Positions 1-7,823 of a DNA stretch of 22,341 nt are shown here, in pieces. The stretch lies in the NCBI GenBank assembly GCA_046485135.1, contig JAWOHN010000144.1, positions 1 to 22,341 on the forward strand. Direction: 5' to 3'. Under the pieces are notes generated by a model. That model was given only the letters and a program-made list of their open reading frames with translations, did not search any database and had not been told where the DNA came from. Position 1 is the first letter of the stretch, and every line of letters starts with the position of its first letter. This DNA is from CAZAQS01 sp046485135. GTDB taxonomy: Bacteria; Chloroflexota; Anaerolineae; Anaerolineales; UBA4823. The position numbers and the translations under genes were made by a program.

Positions 1-336
1 CTCGATCAGGCCGCGGGCCAGCCGTCGATCGGTGTCGGACGCCATCGACTCCAGATCGGTGGCGATGGGAAAGGGGCTGTTGTTGCGCAGGCTGAAGCGC
101 TCCTCCAACCGGTCGCCGACCTGGCTCCAGCCAAAGCGCATCTCCCGCTGCAAAGATAACCCGTAAGCCAGAGAACTCATCCAAACATAGCAGGCCACCC
201 AGGTCAGCCCCAAGCCGGTCGCCAAAATCACCCAGCCCGGATAGGGATCGATCACTTGCATAAGCAGGGTGACCCCGAACAGAACGGGAAAGAGAGGCGA
301 TTTGAGCCGCAGGCTGGTGTTCGGTTTGGCTGGCAT
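1..336 (-). CDS. DUF58-like membrane protein, N-terminal part (runs off the window)
   Basis: An open frame runs from ATG at 336 to the window edge, giving 112 residues with no stop. After a basic N-terminus (MPAKPNTSLRLK) come two hydrophobic helices at about residues 14-30 and 34-60, then a soluble stretch containing GDRLEERFSLRNNSPFP. Two helices followed by a GD(x)4-8RNxSPxP segment is the usual beginning of DUF58 proteins, which are often encoded beside MoxR AAA ATPases and transglutaminase-like proteins. The conserved core of DUF58 lies outside the window, so the family call is an inference from the N-terminus only. The start is uncertain because no strong Shine-Dalgarno precedes the ATG and the frame stays open further upstream. 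It lies 58 bases downstream of the SRPBCC-PDZ-DinB gene on the same strand and could be co-transcribed with it. Confidence 0.5.
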   Translation of the reverse strand, partial: MPAKPNTSLRLKSPLFPVLFGVTLLMQVIDPYPGWVILATGLGLTWVACYVWMSSLAYGLSLQREMRFGWSQVGDRLEERFSLRNNSPFPIATDLESMASDTDRRLARGLIE

Positions 337-394
337 AGCTCTGTTCGTCTGCCGCTTGAGTTTGGCTCCAACTATGGCTGTTGGGCCCGGACGC

Positions 395-1612
395 TTAGAC
401 TTTTACTTCCCGGGCAGCCTGGACGGCTGCCTCGATCTGGGCCAGGTGCGTCAGGACATGAGAGCCGGTTGAGTCCAGGCAGTAGTAGCCCAGACGGGTG
501 TAGCTGCCCTGGCGGGCGACAAACTCCGGCGGAGCGGCTGCGATGAGGGCGTTGGTCTCTGCGCAGCTGCGTTTATATTCCAATATCAGCTCAGCCAATG
601 TCGGGTAAGCCGAAACGGTCGCTATTACGGCGGCGTCGATATTGCCGCCGAAGTCATCGGCAACCCGTTCGTAGCCGGCGTACATATCGGTCACCAACGA
701 TTGGAGCCCGCGCTCACTGTGGATCAGGTGAGCCAGGATTTCCTTGACGCTCCATTCTTCCGGTGCGGGTTTGTAGGCGGCTTCTGCCTCGCTGATACTC
801 CCCAGAACCTGTTCCAGCTTGGACAGGTCTGCTTCGGCAATCTCCCGGGCGCGGCGGGCCATCTCCGCCGGTGTATCGGGGATTTCGGGCAAGGGGCGCC
901 CGGAGAGCTGCATCTGGACGGTTTTCTTTTCGGGGCCGCGGTAAAAAACCACTTCAACCGTGTCTCCGGCCTGGCAGCCTTGCAGGGCAGCGGTCAGGGA
1001 GGCGAAATCGTGAGCCGGGCGCCCGGCCATGCTGATCAGCACGTCGTCTTTGGTCAGGCCGGCTGCGGCTGCGCCCATACCGGCAATGACATCGTCCAGG
1101 CGGATGCCTTCCTTCACCGGGACGGACAGCTTTTTAGCGATCTCTGGATTGAACTCATTGAACTGTATGCCCAGCATGGGCCGCCTGACAAAGCGTAAAT
1201 CCTGGCCGCTTTCCAGGACCGAGGCCAGGTTTTCGAGCGAGCGCGGCCATTCGCTGCGAAAATCCTGCCGCGCTTTTTCAGCTTGCGAGCCGGTCCCCTG
1301 GACGCTGTGCGCCAGTTTCAACAGCGCGCCGCCGCCCTTTTCTGCTATGGTAATGTGAACCTGTGTGTCAACGGATTGCCCGCGACCGTGCCAGGTGAAG
1401 GCGACGGCCTGGTCAGGCTGCGCCTTGGTGTACTCGCCGCAGGCATAATAGCCGGCGTTCCACCAGGCGTAAAAGCGACCTCCTGGGCGGGGGACGACGG
1501 TGGCTCCGTCGCACATCCACTCGCGCAGGGCAGTGGCATTGGTAAATGCGCGGTAGACCTGAGATGAAGGCGCCTGGATAAATTTCTCAAAACTAAGTGT
1601 GCTTTCTGACAT
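395..1612 (-). CDS. SRPBCC (AHSA1-like)-PDZ-DinB three-domain protein
   Basis: A 405-residue soluble protein with three recognisable parts. Residues 1-140 form an AHSA1/SRPBCC hydrophobic-ligand fold (FEKFIQAPSSQVYRAFTN, then the CDGATVVPRPGGRFYAWW region). Residues about 142-238 are a PDZ domain (LGIQFN, then GIRLDDVIAGMGAAAAGL, KDDVLISMAGRPAHDFASL, GDTVEVVFYRG). Residues about 255-400 are a DinB-like four-helix bundle with the typical PAPEEWSVKEILAHLIHSE segment and a late HVLTHLAQIEAA, giving two plausible metal-ligand histidines. The start at 1612 follows AAAGGAG eight bases upstream. DinB enzymes are often metal-dependent thiol transferases, SRPBCC domains bind small ligands and PDZ domains bind peptide termini, so the protein may sense or modify a small molecule; the substrate is unknown. 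There is no signal peptide, so it is probably cytoplasmic. The domain calls are firm and the function is not. Confidence 0.85.
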   Translation of the reverse strand: MSESTLSFEKFIQAPSSQVYRAFTNATALREWMCDGATVVPRPGGRFYAWWNAGYYACGEYTKAQPDQAVAFTWHGRGQSVDTQVHITIAEKGGGALLKLAHSVQGTGSQAEKARQDFRSEWPRSLENLASVLESGQDLRFVRRPMLGIQFNEFNPEIAKKLSVPVKEGIRLDDVIAGMGAAAAGLTKDDVLISMAGRPAHDFASLTAALQGCQAGDTVEVVFYRGPEKKTVQMQLSGRPLPEIPDTPAEMARRAREIAEADLSKLEQVLGSISEAEAAYKPAPEEWSVKEILAHLIHSERGLQSLVTDMYAGYERVADDFGGNIDAAVIATVSAYPTLAELILEYKRSCAETNALIAAAPPEFVARQGSYTRLGYYCLDSTGSHVLTHLAQIEAAVQAAREVKV

Positions 1613-1858
1613 ACTGTTTTCTCCTTTAGGAAACGTCCGACGGGTTTGATACTATTCAGTTTTCATAGATGAGAACTTGCTGGATGTTCATATCCAATTT
1701 CACTGAAAGTGAAGAACAGAGCGCCCGTTTCAGGACCTGGAAAAGATAATTTCCCCTGATTTAGTATACCATTTTAGGATGAATGAACAATCCAGAAAAT
1801 TGTTCCCATGGGGGACGTATGCATTCCACGTATACAATTGTTTGGAATTGGGATTAAT

Positions 1859-3148
1859 TCAACTGCTCAGCATTGGGAACAACAAGACAAACAGAATGCT
1901 GGCAATGGTACAGGTAGCCAGCATAACCGGCAGGCCACGCCGGTTCCACAGCAGTGCGGTGATGGGGGTGCGCGTGCGCTCAGAGAGCGTGGTAACGATG
2001 ATATTGGCGGTCGACCCGATGATGGTGCCGTTGCCGCCGAAGCCAGCCCCGAAGGCCAGCGCCCACCATAAAGGCCTGATATCCATCCCCGCTTCACCCA
2101 GTCCCTGAATGATGGGGATGCAAGCGATGGTGATCGGCACGTTATCGACCACCGCCGAGAGCAGCGCTACCACCCAGATGGTGAGGACGCCAAACAGGAC
2201 CGGAGGGATATGCCCGGCATGCTCTACCAGGCTGACGATCGAATGGAGCACGCCGGCTGTCTCCAGCCCGCCCACCATGACAAACAGCGCCGCGAAGAAG
2301 ATCAGCACGCCCCATTCCACTTGCTTGAGGGTCTCCTGAAGGTCAGGCCGTACCCATACCATGGCTGCCGCTGAAGCGCCCAGGGCGATAAAGGCCGGGG
2401 TCAGGTTCAATTGACTTTGGACGAGGAACAGCAGCAAGGCGCCCGCCAGCACCAGCAGCACGCGCCGGGCAGTGACCTTATCGTTCCAGGTGGCAGCAGG
2501 GTCCAGGCTGGTGATGGTGCCGATATTTTGCGGCAATATTGCCAGCTCCTTGCGGAACAGGTAGCCCAGCAAGACCAGGGCGATCAACCAGGCCACTGAT
2601 ACCACCGGCAGGGAGTGGGTCAGGAAATCATTGAAGGATAACCCTGCGGCCGAGCCGATCAGGACATTGGGCGGGTCTCCCACCAGAGTGGCCACCCCGC
2701 CGGTGTTCGACAGGAGCGCTTCAGAGAGCAAGAAGGGGATCGGGTTCAGGCCCAAGACCTCGCTGATCAGGATGGTGACCGGGGCGATCAGCACCACTGT
2801 GGTGACGTTGTCCAGGAACATCGACAAGACCGTCGTGATCGTCCCCAACAGCACCAGCAGCCGCAACGGCTTGCCCTGAGAGAACCGGCCTGCCTGCACC
2901 GCCAGATATTCGAAGAAGCCGGTGGGCGCCAACAAGGCCACCAGGATCATCATGCCCAACAATAGCCCCAGCGTGTTGAAGTCGATGGCTGAGACGGCCT
3001 CGGCCTCGGTATAGGCGCCAAACAGCTTGCCGACGCCAACCATGAGGGTGGCGCCGGCGGTAGCAACGATGGTGCGGTTGAGTCTTTCGCTGAAGATCAA
3101 CCAGAGACAGACGGCGAAAATGGCCGTCTCAATGGCGCCGTTGATCAT
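1859..3148 (-). CDS. ArsB/NhaD-type ion transporter (IT superfamily, SLC13/CitMHS-like)
   Basis: A 429-residue polytopic membrane protein with about 11-12 hydrophobic helices. It has the two-repeat layout of the ion transporter superfamily (ArsB, NhaD, P protein, CitMHS). The first half carries FLDNVTTVVLIAP (DNVTT at 113-117) and NTGGVATLVGDPPN (148-161). The second half carries the matching VVDNVPITIACIPI and GFGGNGTIIGSTANI. Family members move anions, or Na+ in exchange for H+, across the inner membrane. The sequence alone does not show which ion is carried, and no arsR, arsC or arsA lies nearby. The start ATG overlaps the stop of the upstream CBS gene by four bases (ATGA), so the two are translationally coupled. 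The CBS protein may therefore be its regulatory subunit. Length is normal for the family. Confidence 0.87.
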   Translation of the reverse strand: MINGAIETAIFAVCLWLIFSERLNRTIVATAGATLMVGVGKLFGAYTEAEAVSAIDFNTLGLLLGMMILVALLAPTGFFEYLAVQAGRFSQGKPLRLLVLLGTITTVLSMFLDNVTTVVLIAPVTILISEVLGLNPIPFLLSEALLSNTGGVATLVGDPPNVLIGSAAGLSFNDFLTHSLPVVSVAWLIALVLLGYLFRKELAILPQNIGTITSLDPAATWNDKVTARRVLLVLAGALLLFLVQSQLNLTPAFIALGASAAAMVWVRPDLQETLKQVEWGVLIFFAALFVMVGGLETAGVLHSIVSLVEHAGHIPPVLFGVLTIWVVALLSAVVDNVPITIACIPIIQGLGEAGMDIRPLWWALAFGAGFGGNGTIIGSTANIIVTTLSERTRTPITALLWNRRGLPVMLATCTIASILFVLLFPMLSS

Positions 3149-3615
3149 GGGCTGGCGTCTGTGCGAGTTTGCCAGCTGGATAGGATGGCGGTGCCGACGT
3201 CCACGCGCGAGGCGATGCCGGTCAGGGCGCCCTGCTCGTTCACCACCGGTAGATCGTGCAATTTGTGTTGGAGCATGAAAGCGTAGGCGCGCAGCAGCCC
3301 GCAGTTTTCTTTGACCGTGGTGGCGGGTTTCATTAGAGCGGTCACCGGTCTGGTCAGGATCTCGGCTGTGGGATGCGAGTTTTCGACCGCCCCAAAGTCA
3401 TGCAAGAAGTCCAGGTCGGCGATCAGGTCGACGAAGGACGGCAGCGCCAGGGAGACCAGTTCGCGCATGCCGAGCACGCCCACCGGCCGGCTGTGGGCAT
3501 CGACGACGGGCAACAGACCAATATGTTTGTCAATCAAGATGCCCACCGCATCGCCGATGCTGGCCGAAGCCGGGATCGAAATTACCTTCCGTTTCATACA
3601 CGCGCTGATCGTCAT
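3145..3615 (-). CDS. CBS-domain pair protein coupled to the transporter gene
   Basis: A 156-residue protein consisting almost entirely of two CBS motifs. The first is at about residues 5-58 (MKRKVISIPASASIGDAVGILID, then GLLPVVDAHSRPVGVLGMRELV). The second is at about 90-150 (ALMKPATTVKENCGLLRAYAFM, then HDLPVVNEQGALTGIASRVDV). CBS pairs bind adenine nucleotides and act as regulatory modules. Start 3615 is preceded by GGAGG four bases upstream. The stop overlaps the transporter start in an ATGA arrangement. By inference the protein senses energy charge or a nucleotide and gates, or otherwise controls, the transporter. A general CBS protein with an unrelated target cannot be excluded. Confidence 0.85.
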   Translation of the reverse strand: MTISACMKRKVISIPASASIGDAVGILIDKHIGLLPVVDAHSRPVGVLGMRELVSLALPSFVDLIADLDFLHDFGAVENSHPTAEILTRPVTALMKPATTVKENCGLLRAYAFMLQHKLHDLPVVNEQGALTGIASRVDVGTAILSSWQTRTDASP

Positions 3616-3646
3616 TCAGCCTCCATACAAAACAGGGTTATAGGCT

Positions 3647-4042
3647 TTATTGGGGAGTTGGGATATTAATGAATTGTACACCCAATCGGTTATAGAGAGG
3701 AATCTTTCCCCTGACGCCCTCTGAGCTAATCCTATTCAGATAACTGTCATACCACCGAGAGCCAATCCAGTACAACTTAATGTAATCTTCGAATCTCTGC
3801 CCGGTGTAGCGGAAGTTGGTCGGGGCAACCCCTTCCGCGTAGCGCTGCTCACCCCAGGCTTTGTAGCGCAGCGAGGTCCAGCGCCGGCCTAAAACCGGGT
3901 CGGCGGTGTAGGATGTTGAGCCTAGATGGTCGCCAAACAGGAGCGAGAGCGTGCTGCCGCGCCGCACCGCCACGCGCTGCCCGCCGGCATAGTAGTACTT
4001 GGTCATGGTGTTCGTGGAGCAAGCTGTGTTCTTTACAACCAT
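3647..4042 (-). pseudogene. Orphan RHS-repeat core fragment
   Basis: The 131-residue frame contains the end of an RHS core: YYYAGGQRVAVRR, LLFGDHLGSTSYTAD, RYKAWGEQRYAEG, FRYTGQRFEDYIKLYWIGSRWYD. These match the RHS-associated core pattern (Y-GDHLGS-T..., YTGQ, YYxARWYDP). Intact RHS proteins are one to several thousand residues with YD repeats upstream; none of that is present here. The frame is closed by a stop about 30 codons before the listed ATG. The terminal signature is degenerate (SYLNRISSEG in place of a PxxGRFxSxD-type motif). This is therefore best read as a detached tail or relic left by recombination, unlikely to be a working toxin-delivery protein. The ATG at 4042 has no convincing ribosome-binding site. 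Expression as a small protein is possible but unsupported. Confidence 0.7.
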
Positions 4043-4371
4043 CCACTCGAAGTAATCGCCGTGAGCACTGGATAGATGTACATGAATGGGTTGGTAAGGT
4101 ACGCCTAAAACCCTGCAGTCCTACCAATCACCTGGACCCCAACTCAAGCCACTACCGTTTCCCTATATGAAATTCTGCGTTATTGCTGCAATGGGTCTAA
4201 TAATACGATTTTATTGTACAACAGACCGGTCACTTAAAGTGCCTCTTAAAGCGCCTTTTTTGCCCCCAATTTCGAAAAATCACCCCTCTGGCTCCTTTTC
4301 CGTCTACAAGTCTCGAAAGGCAGGAAAATATCCGGGTTGCCCTTTAAGGTATCTATATACATACCGCGTTT
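4043..4371. other. Long spacer without a recognisable gene
   Basis: About 330 bases between the RHS fragment and the hairpin beside the CBS-ACT gene. Part of it extends the RHS-fragment frame for about 30 codons without further RHS similarity. The rest is AT-richer and shows no codon structure, no tRNA and no convincing promoter. The only open frame of note is on the plus strand from 4167, and its translation resembles nothing I know. Confidence 0.5.
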
Positions 4372-4416
4372 GTGCGGTGCATGCCGAATCAGGCGCATGC
4401 ACCGCACTTTGTTTTG
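4372..4416 (+). terminator. Strong hairpin with plus-strand T tract
   Basis: A perfect 13-bp stem (4372-4384 with 4395-4407, arm GTGCGGTGCATGC) closes a 10-base loop and is followed on the plus strand by TTTGTTTTG. Polarity fits termination of plus-strand transcription, although no plus-strand gene precedes it. It also lies about 27 bases beyond the stop of the minus-strand CBS-ACT gene, whose 3' end it could cap or stabilise. Confidence 0.55.
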
Positions 4417-4433
4417 CAGGGAGATCCTCGTTG

Positions 4434-5075
4434 TTATGTGGAGCGGATGTCGACCAGGCGGTCGACCAGACCCTGCATGGCCCCCCGTACCTGCTCTTCC
4501 GTCACCCCCGCTACTTTGAAGGTGACCATGCGGTTGGAAGGGTCGTCGCCCAGGAACTGGCCGAAGGCAACAAAGTCGCCCCCAATGCCGGTGAGGGCCT
4601 GGGTGATCTTGGCCAGCTGGCCGGGCTGGTTTAAAATGATCACCGTGCAGCGCACGCCTTTTTCGCGCGCGCCCATCATCTCCAGGAAGATCTTGAACAG
4701 GTCCGTTTCGGTGATGATACCGACCACCTTCTCGTCGCGCGTGACCGGCAGACCGCCGATCTTATTGTCCGCCATGATGCGCGCAGCCTCTTCGATGGGC
4801 GTGTCATCGGTGACCGTGCGCACCTCCTTGGTCATGACGTCCTTGACCGTGATCTTGCTGAGCAGATAGTTCATCTCCCAAATGCTGAGCGAGGTGGCAG
4901 GAGAGGGGGATGCGTTGAGCAGGTCTTTATCCGAGACGATGCCGGCCAGCTTGCCATCCTTAATCACCGGGGTGCGGCGGATATGCTCGCGCCGCATGAG
5001 CGTCAGGGCTTCGTTAATGGGCATCTCCGGACCAACACTGATGACCGGGTAAGACATGCGTTCACTGACAAACAT
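4434..5075 (-). CDS. CBS-CBS-ACT domain protein (AcuB-like)
   Basis: A 213-residue cytoplasmic regulator. CBS 1 is at about residues 6-55 (RMSYPVISVGPEMPINEAL, then RRTPVIKDGKLAGIVSDKDLL). CBS 2 is at about 76-130 (VKDVMTKEVRTVTDDTPIEEAA, then GGLPVTRDEKVVGIITETDL). An ACT-like ligand domain follows at about 140-205 (VRCTVIILNQPGQLAKITQAL and FVAFGQFLGDD). The order CBS-CBS-ACT is that of AcuB-type proteins; the ACT part suggests amino-acid or small-molecule binding and the CBS pair adenine-nucleotide binding. Start 5075 has AGGAGG five bases upstream. A TATAAT element at 5110-5115 on the minus strand could be its promoter. The target enzyme is not evident from the neighbours. It shares only the CBS fold with the protein at 3145. 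Confidence 0.85.
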   Translation of the reverse strand: MFVSERMSYPVISVGPEMPINEALTLMRREHIRRTPVIKDGKLAGIVSDKDLLNASPSPATSLSIWEMNYLLSKITVKDVMTKEVRTVTDDTPIEEAARIMADNKIGGLPVTRDEKVVGIITETDLFKIFLEMMGAREKGVRCTVIILNQPGQLAKITQALTGIGGDFVAFGQFLGDDPSNRMVTFKVAGVTEEQVRGAMQGLVDRLVDIRST

Positions 5076-5138
5076 AGGGACCTCCTTATATTATTAAGCA
5101 GTTGGTTTAATTATAATCTTGCTTAGCAGTTACTCGCC

Positions 5139-6500
5139 TTAGGCTTCTCCAAAGTCTTTCAGGATGCGTAGGATATGCTTGGCGCCCTTCAAATAAAGAT
5201 CGACGCGCATGTTTTCGTTGGGCGCGTGAGCCTGCGTTCCTGGATGGCCGACGCCGGCGGTGACGATGGGCAGGTTCAGGTAGTGCTTGAAAGCGTGGTT
5301 GGGTCCTGAGCCGCCGGTCATGGGCACGACCTCCATGGGTACGCCGTAAACATCGCGGGCTGCCTCCACCACCAGCTCCACAAAGGGATCGTCGGGGTCG
5401 GTGCGCGCGGCTGGCACGCCGCCGTGGTAGGTGATCTGCACATCGCTGAAGCCCTGCTCATCCAGGTGAGCGCGCAAGGCTGCCAGGACTTCGTCAGGGT
5501 GCTGGTCGGGGACCAGACGGAAGTCTACCTTGGCAGAGGCGCGCGCCGGCAGGACGGTCTTGGAGCCCGGGCCCTGGTAGCCGGAGTCCAGCCCGCAGAT
5601 GGTGCAGGTCGGTTCAAAGACCTCTGCCAGTTTGAGCTCGACTCCACCAGTCAAGCCTTTCAGGAAATGGTCGATCCCGTAGCGGCTGATATATTCGTCG
5701 GCGATCTCGGGTAGAGCTGCCATGAGCTGGCGGTCGCGTTCGCTGGGCGGGACGACTTTGTCGTAATGGCCGGGGATTTTAATGCGCTCATCGGGACCTT
5801 TGAGGCTGTTCAGCGCCCACACCAGACGCCAGGCCGCGTTGGGAAAGATAGAGCCGCCGGTGCCGGAATGCACGTCGATCTTGGCCGTCTCCACGCTCAG
5901 CTCCACATAGCAGATGCCGCGCAGACCCAGGAATTGGATGGGTACATCGCGGTGGTCCACATAGCCGAACTCCCACACGCAGGCGTCGGCTGCCAGCTTG
6001 TGGCGATAGTCGCGCACAAAGGGCTCCAGAGATACGCTGCCGGTCTCCTCTTCTCCCTCCACAGCGAATTTGACGTTGCAGGGCAGCTCGCCGTCCACAG
6101 CCAGCAGCGCATCGATGGCAAACAGCCGGCTGACCAGGTGACCCTTGTCGTCGCTGACGCCCCTGCCGTACAACAGGCCGTCTCGCAGAGAAGGCTCAAA
6201 GGGAGGGCTATCCCACAGCTCCAATGGCTCAGCTGGCTGGACGTCGTAGTGGTTGTAAAAGAGCAGGGTTTTATCCGTGCGCCCCTGGCGTTCCCCGTAG
6301 ACCACCGGCGCGCCCTCGGTGGGGATGATCTCCACCGCAAAGCCACGCTGGAGCAGCATATCTGCCACCATTTGGGCGCATTCCACCAGGCCGTCCTTCT
6401 GGGCCGAGACGCTGGGCTGGGCTACCAGGCGCGAGAGCTCGCCGATGGAATCGTCCAGATGGGCATCTAAGTATGCATCGTGTTGGGAGAGTTTGGTCAT
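5139..6500 (-). CDS. M20 family metallopeptidase / dipeptidase (CNDP-like)
   Basis: A 453-residue di-zinc hydrolase that cleaves dipeptides or short peptides in the cytoplasm. Metal-site motifs, numbered from the chosen start: YNHYDVQP (His84, Asp86), GRGVSDDKG (bridging Asp117), EGEEETGS (catalytic Glu151, zinc ligand Glu152), and a C-terminal GHPGTQAHAPNENM with the last histidine ligand. A lid domain with RGICYVELSVETAKIDVHSG and the fairly long size place it in the carnosinase/CNDP-like branch rather than with ArgE or PepT. The longest open frame begins seven codons earlier, but GGAGG lies six bases before the ATG at 6500, so MTKLSQ is preferred. It is flanked by CBS-ACT and VTT genes on the same strand, with AT-rich gaps, and is probably transcribed separately. 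The exact dipeptide substrate is not predictable. Confidence 0.92.
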   Translation of the reverse strand: MTKLSQHDAYLDAHLDDSIGELSRLVAQPSVSAQKDGLVECAQMVADMLLQRGFAVEIIPTEGAPVVYGERQGRTDKTLLFYNHYDVQPAEPLELWDSPPFEPSLRDGLLYGRGVSDDKGHLVSRLFAIDALLAVDGELPCNVKFAVEGEEETGSVSLEPFVRDYRHKLAADACVWEFGYVDHRDVPIQFLGLRGICYVELSVETAKIDVHSGTGGSIFPNAAWRLVWALNSLKGPDERIKIPGHYDKVVPPSERDRQLMAALPEIADEYISRYGIDHFLKGLTGGVELKLAEVFEPTCTICGLDSGYQGPGSKTVLPARASAKVDFRLVPDQHPDEVLAALRAHLDEQGFSDVQITYHGGVPAARTDPDDPFVELVVEAARDVYGVPMEVVPMTGGSGPNHAFKHYLNLPIVTAGVGHPGTQAHAPNENMRVDLYLKGAKHILRILKDFGEA

Positions 6501-6577
6501 GGTTGTCCTCCGAGAATTCAAATATAGAAAAATCCGTAGAAATTATTTGCACGCAAGTCATTTCTCCGGTTTGAGAC

Positions 6578-7141
6578 CTATTTTATAAAGATGGGCAGCG
6601 AGAAATATCCCGCGTAAGCAAAGATCAACATCTTGATGGTTACCCCGATCCAGACCCACAAGAGAAAACGCCGCAGGGGCATTTTCAGAATCCCCGCCGC
6701 GATGCCTGCCATGTCAAAAAATGGGTTGGGCAGGGCCGCCAGCAGCAGTATGGTCAGCGGCCCGTTCTTATCCATCCAGCGCGTCAGGCGGGCGTGCAGC
6801 GCGCTGTTTTCCACCACCGCCTGCCCGCTGAAACCGGCCAGGTAGCCGGAGATTTCGCCCAGCGCGCCGCCGGCGCCGGCTGCCAGCGCTACGCCCAGCG
6901 GGTTCAGGATGCCCCCCATGGCAAACACGATGGCAATCCCCGGGGCCGGCAGCAGGACCGTCCCGTAAGCCAGGAAGGCGATCAAAAAGATCCCGGGATA
7001 ACCGTAGGCGGCCCATTGCTCGGCCTGGTCTCGGATCGAGAAGATGAAGATGCTGATACCGATTACAAAGATCAAGGCCAGCAGGCGGGCTAGAGTGGTT
7101 TTCCATCTTCCTTCCATACGAGCCATAAGCCTGGCGATCAC
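6578..7141 (-). CDS. VTT-domain (DedA/TVP38-like) membrane protein
   Basis: An inner-membrane protein of up to 187 residues with about five hydrophobic segments. It shows the VTT pattern: an amphipathic entry around GTVLLPAPGIAIVFAMGG, then a glycine/alanine-rich stretch GVALAAGAGGALGEISGYLAG, and later the LPNPFFDMAGIAAG re-entrant segment. VTT proteins are thought to scramble or flip lipids, or to support membrane homeostasis and proton-linked transport. The start is ambiguous: GTG at 7141, ATG at 7126 and ATG at 7117 are all in frame, and none has a strong ribosome-binding site. The basic N-terminus (ARLMARMEGRWK) would be cytoplasmic. It stands between the M20 and cyclophilin genes, with a 13-bp inverted repeat just upstream. 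Confidence 0.85.
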   Translation of the reverse strand: MIARLMARMEGRWKTTLARLLALIFVIGISIFIFSIRDQAEQWAAYGYPGIFLIAFLAYGTVLLPAPGIAIVFAMGGILNPLGVALAAGAGGALGEISGYLAGFSGQAVVENSALHARLTRWMDKNGPLTILLLAALPNPFFDMAGIAAGILKMPLRRFLLWVWIGVTIKMLIFAYAGYFSLPIFIK

Positions 7142-7172
7142 AGCTTTTTCATTGCTTTACGGATGGGTTTGC

Positions 7173-7219
7173 ATTTTTGGGTGTTCGATGCGGCGTAACT
7201 GTATGAAACACCCAAAAAT
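7173..7219. repeat. 13-bp inverted repeat
   Basis: Arms 7173-7185 and 7207-7219 (ATTTTTGGGTGTT and its complement) are perfect and separated by 21 bases. It lies between the cyclophilin stop and the VTT start. On both strands the A run, not a T run, follows the stem, so it does not have the polarity of an intrinsic terminator. It could be an operator or an mRNA stem-loop. Confidence 0.45.
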
Positions 7220-7239
7220 ACTTTTATCTTATGAGGAGA

Positions 7240-7767
7240 TCACTCTCCCCCGCTTTCCTGGATAGTAACCGAATTGAGTTTGATAGCCAGCGCATTCCGG
7301 TTTTGAGGGTCGCGCGGCGGAATCGACAGGAGCACATCCATGCCCTGAGTGACCTCCCCAAAGACGCTGTGTTTGTTGTCCAGCCAGGGTGTGGGGACAT
7401 GCGTGAGGAAGAACTGGCTGCCATTGGTGCCCGGACCGGCATTGGCCATCGAGAGGATGCCGGGCTTGTCATGGCGCAGGGTTGGGTGGAACTCGTCCTC
7501 GAAGCGGTAGCCCGGCCCGCCCGTGCCCGTTCCGGTGGGGTCGCCGCCCTGAGCCATGAAATTGGCGATCACCCGGTGGAAGATGGTCCCATCGTAGAAG
7601 CCCTGCCGGGCCAGGAAGACGAAGCTGTTGACGGTCTTGGGCGTTTTATCAGCATGCAGCTGGACGGTGATGGCGCCTTTATCGGTATCGAAGGTGGCCT
7701 GATAGATCTTTTGAGGATCAATCTCCATGGCAGGAGGGGAGTTCCATTTCATTTGGTTAGCAGACAT
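7240..7767 (-). CDS. Cyclophilin-type peptidyl-prolyl cis-trans isomerase
   Basis: A 175-residue cytoplasmic prolyl isomerase of the single-domain bacterial cyclophilin type; it catalyses cis-trans isomerisation of Xaa-Pro bonds during protein folding. Active-site elements are present: FHR at 63-65 with the catalytic arginine, MAQGGDPTGTGTGG from residue 71, MANAGPGTNGSQFF at 107-120, and PTPWLDNKHSVFGEV with the tryptophan that in cyclophilin A is associated with cyclosporin binding. There is no signal peptide. The start at 7767 follows AAGGA seven bases upstream. The upstream neighbour is uridine kinase, 56 bases away on the same strand, so the two could share a transcript. Confidence 0.95.
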   Translation of the reverse strand: MSANQMKWNSPPAMEIDPQKIYQATFDTDKGAITVQLHADKTPKTVNSFVFLARQGFYDGTIFHRVIANFMAQGGDPTGTGTGGPGYRFEDEFHPTLRHDKPGILSMANAGPGTNGSQFFLTHVPTPWLDNKHSVFGEVTQGMDVLLSIPPRDPQNRNALAIKLNSVTIQESGGE

Positions 7768-7823
7768 AAGTTTTCCTTTATTAAATTGATTTGAGGGATA
7801 TGGATATTTCTACTGGGAAGGCT

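Noticed and set aside
1785..1805. Hairpin GAACAAT/ATTGTTC downstream of the transporter
   Set aside because: AT-rich 7-bp stem without a T run; could be chance.
4167..4634. Plus-strand open frame of 155 codons
   Set aside because: Crosses the 4372 hairpin and then overlaps the CBS-ACT gene antisense; no family resemblance.
5766..6470. Plus-strand open frame of 234 codons
   Set aside because: Lies wholly antisense to the M20 peptidase, has no ribosome-binding site and no recognisable product; it reflects the GC-rich codon pattern of the opposite strand.
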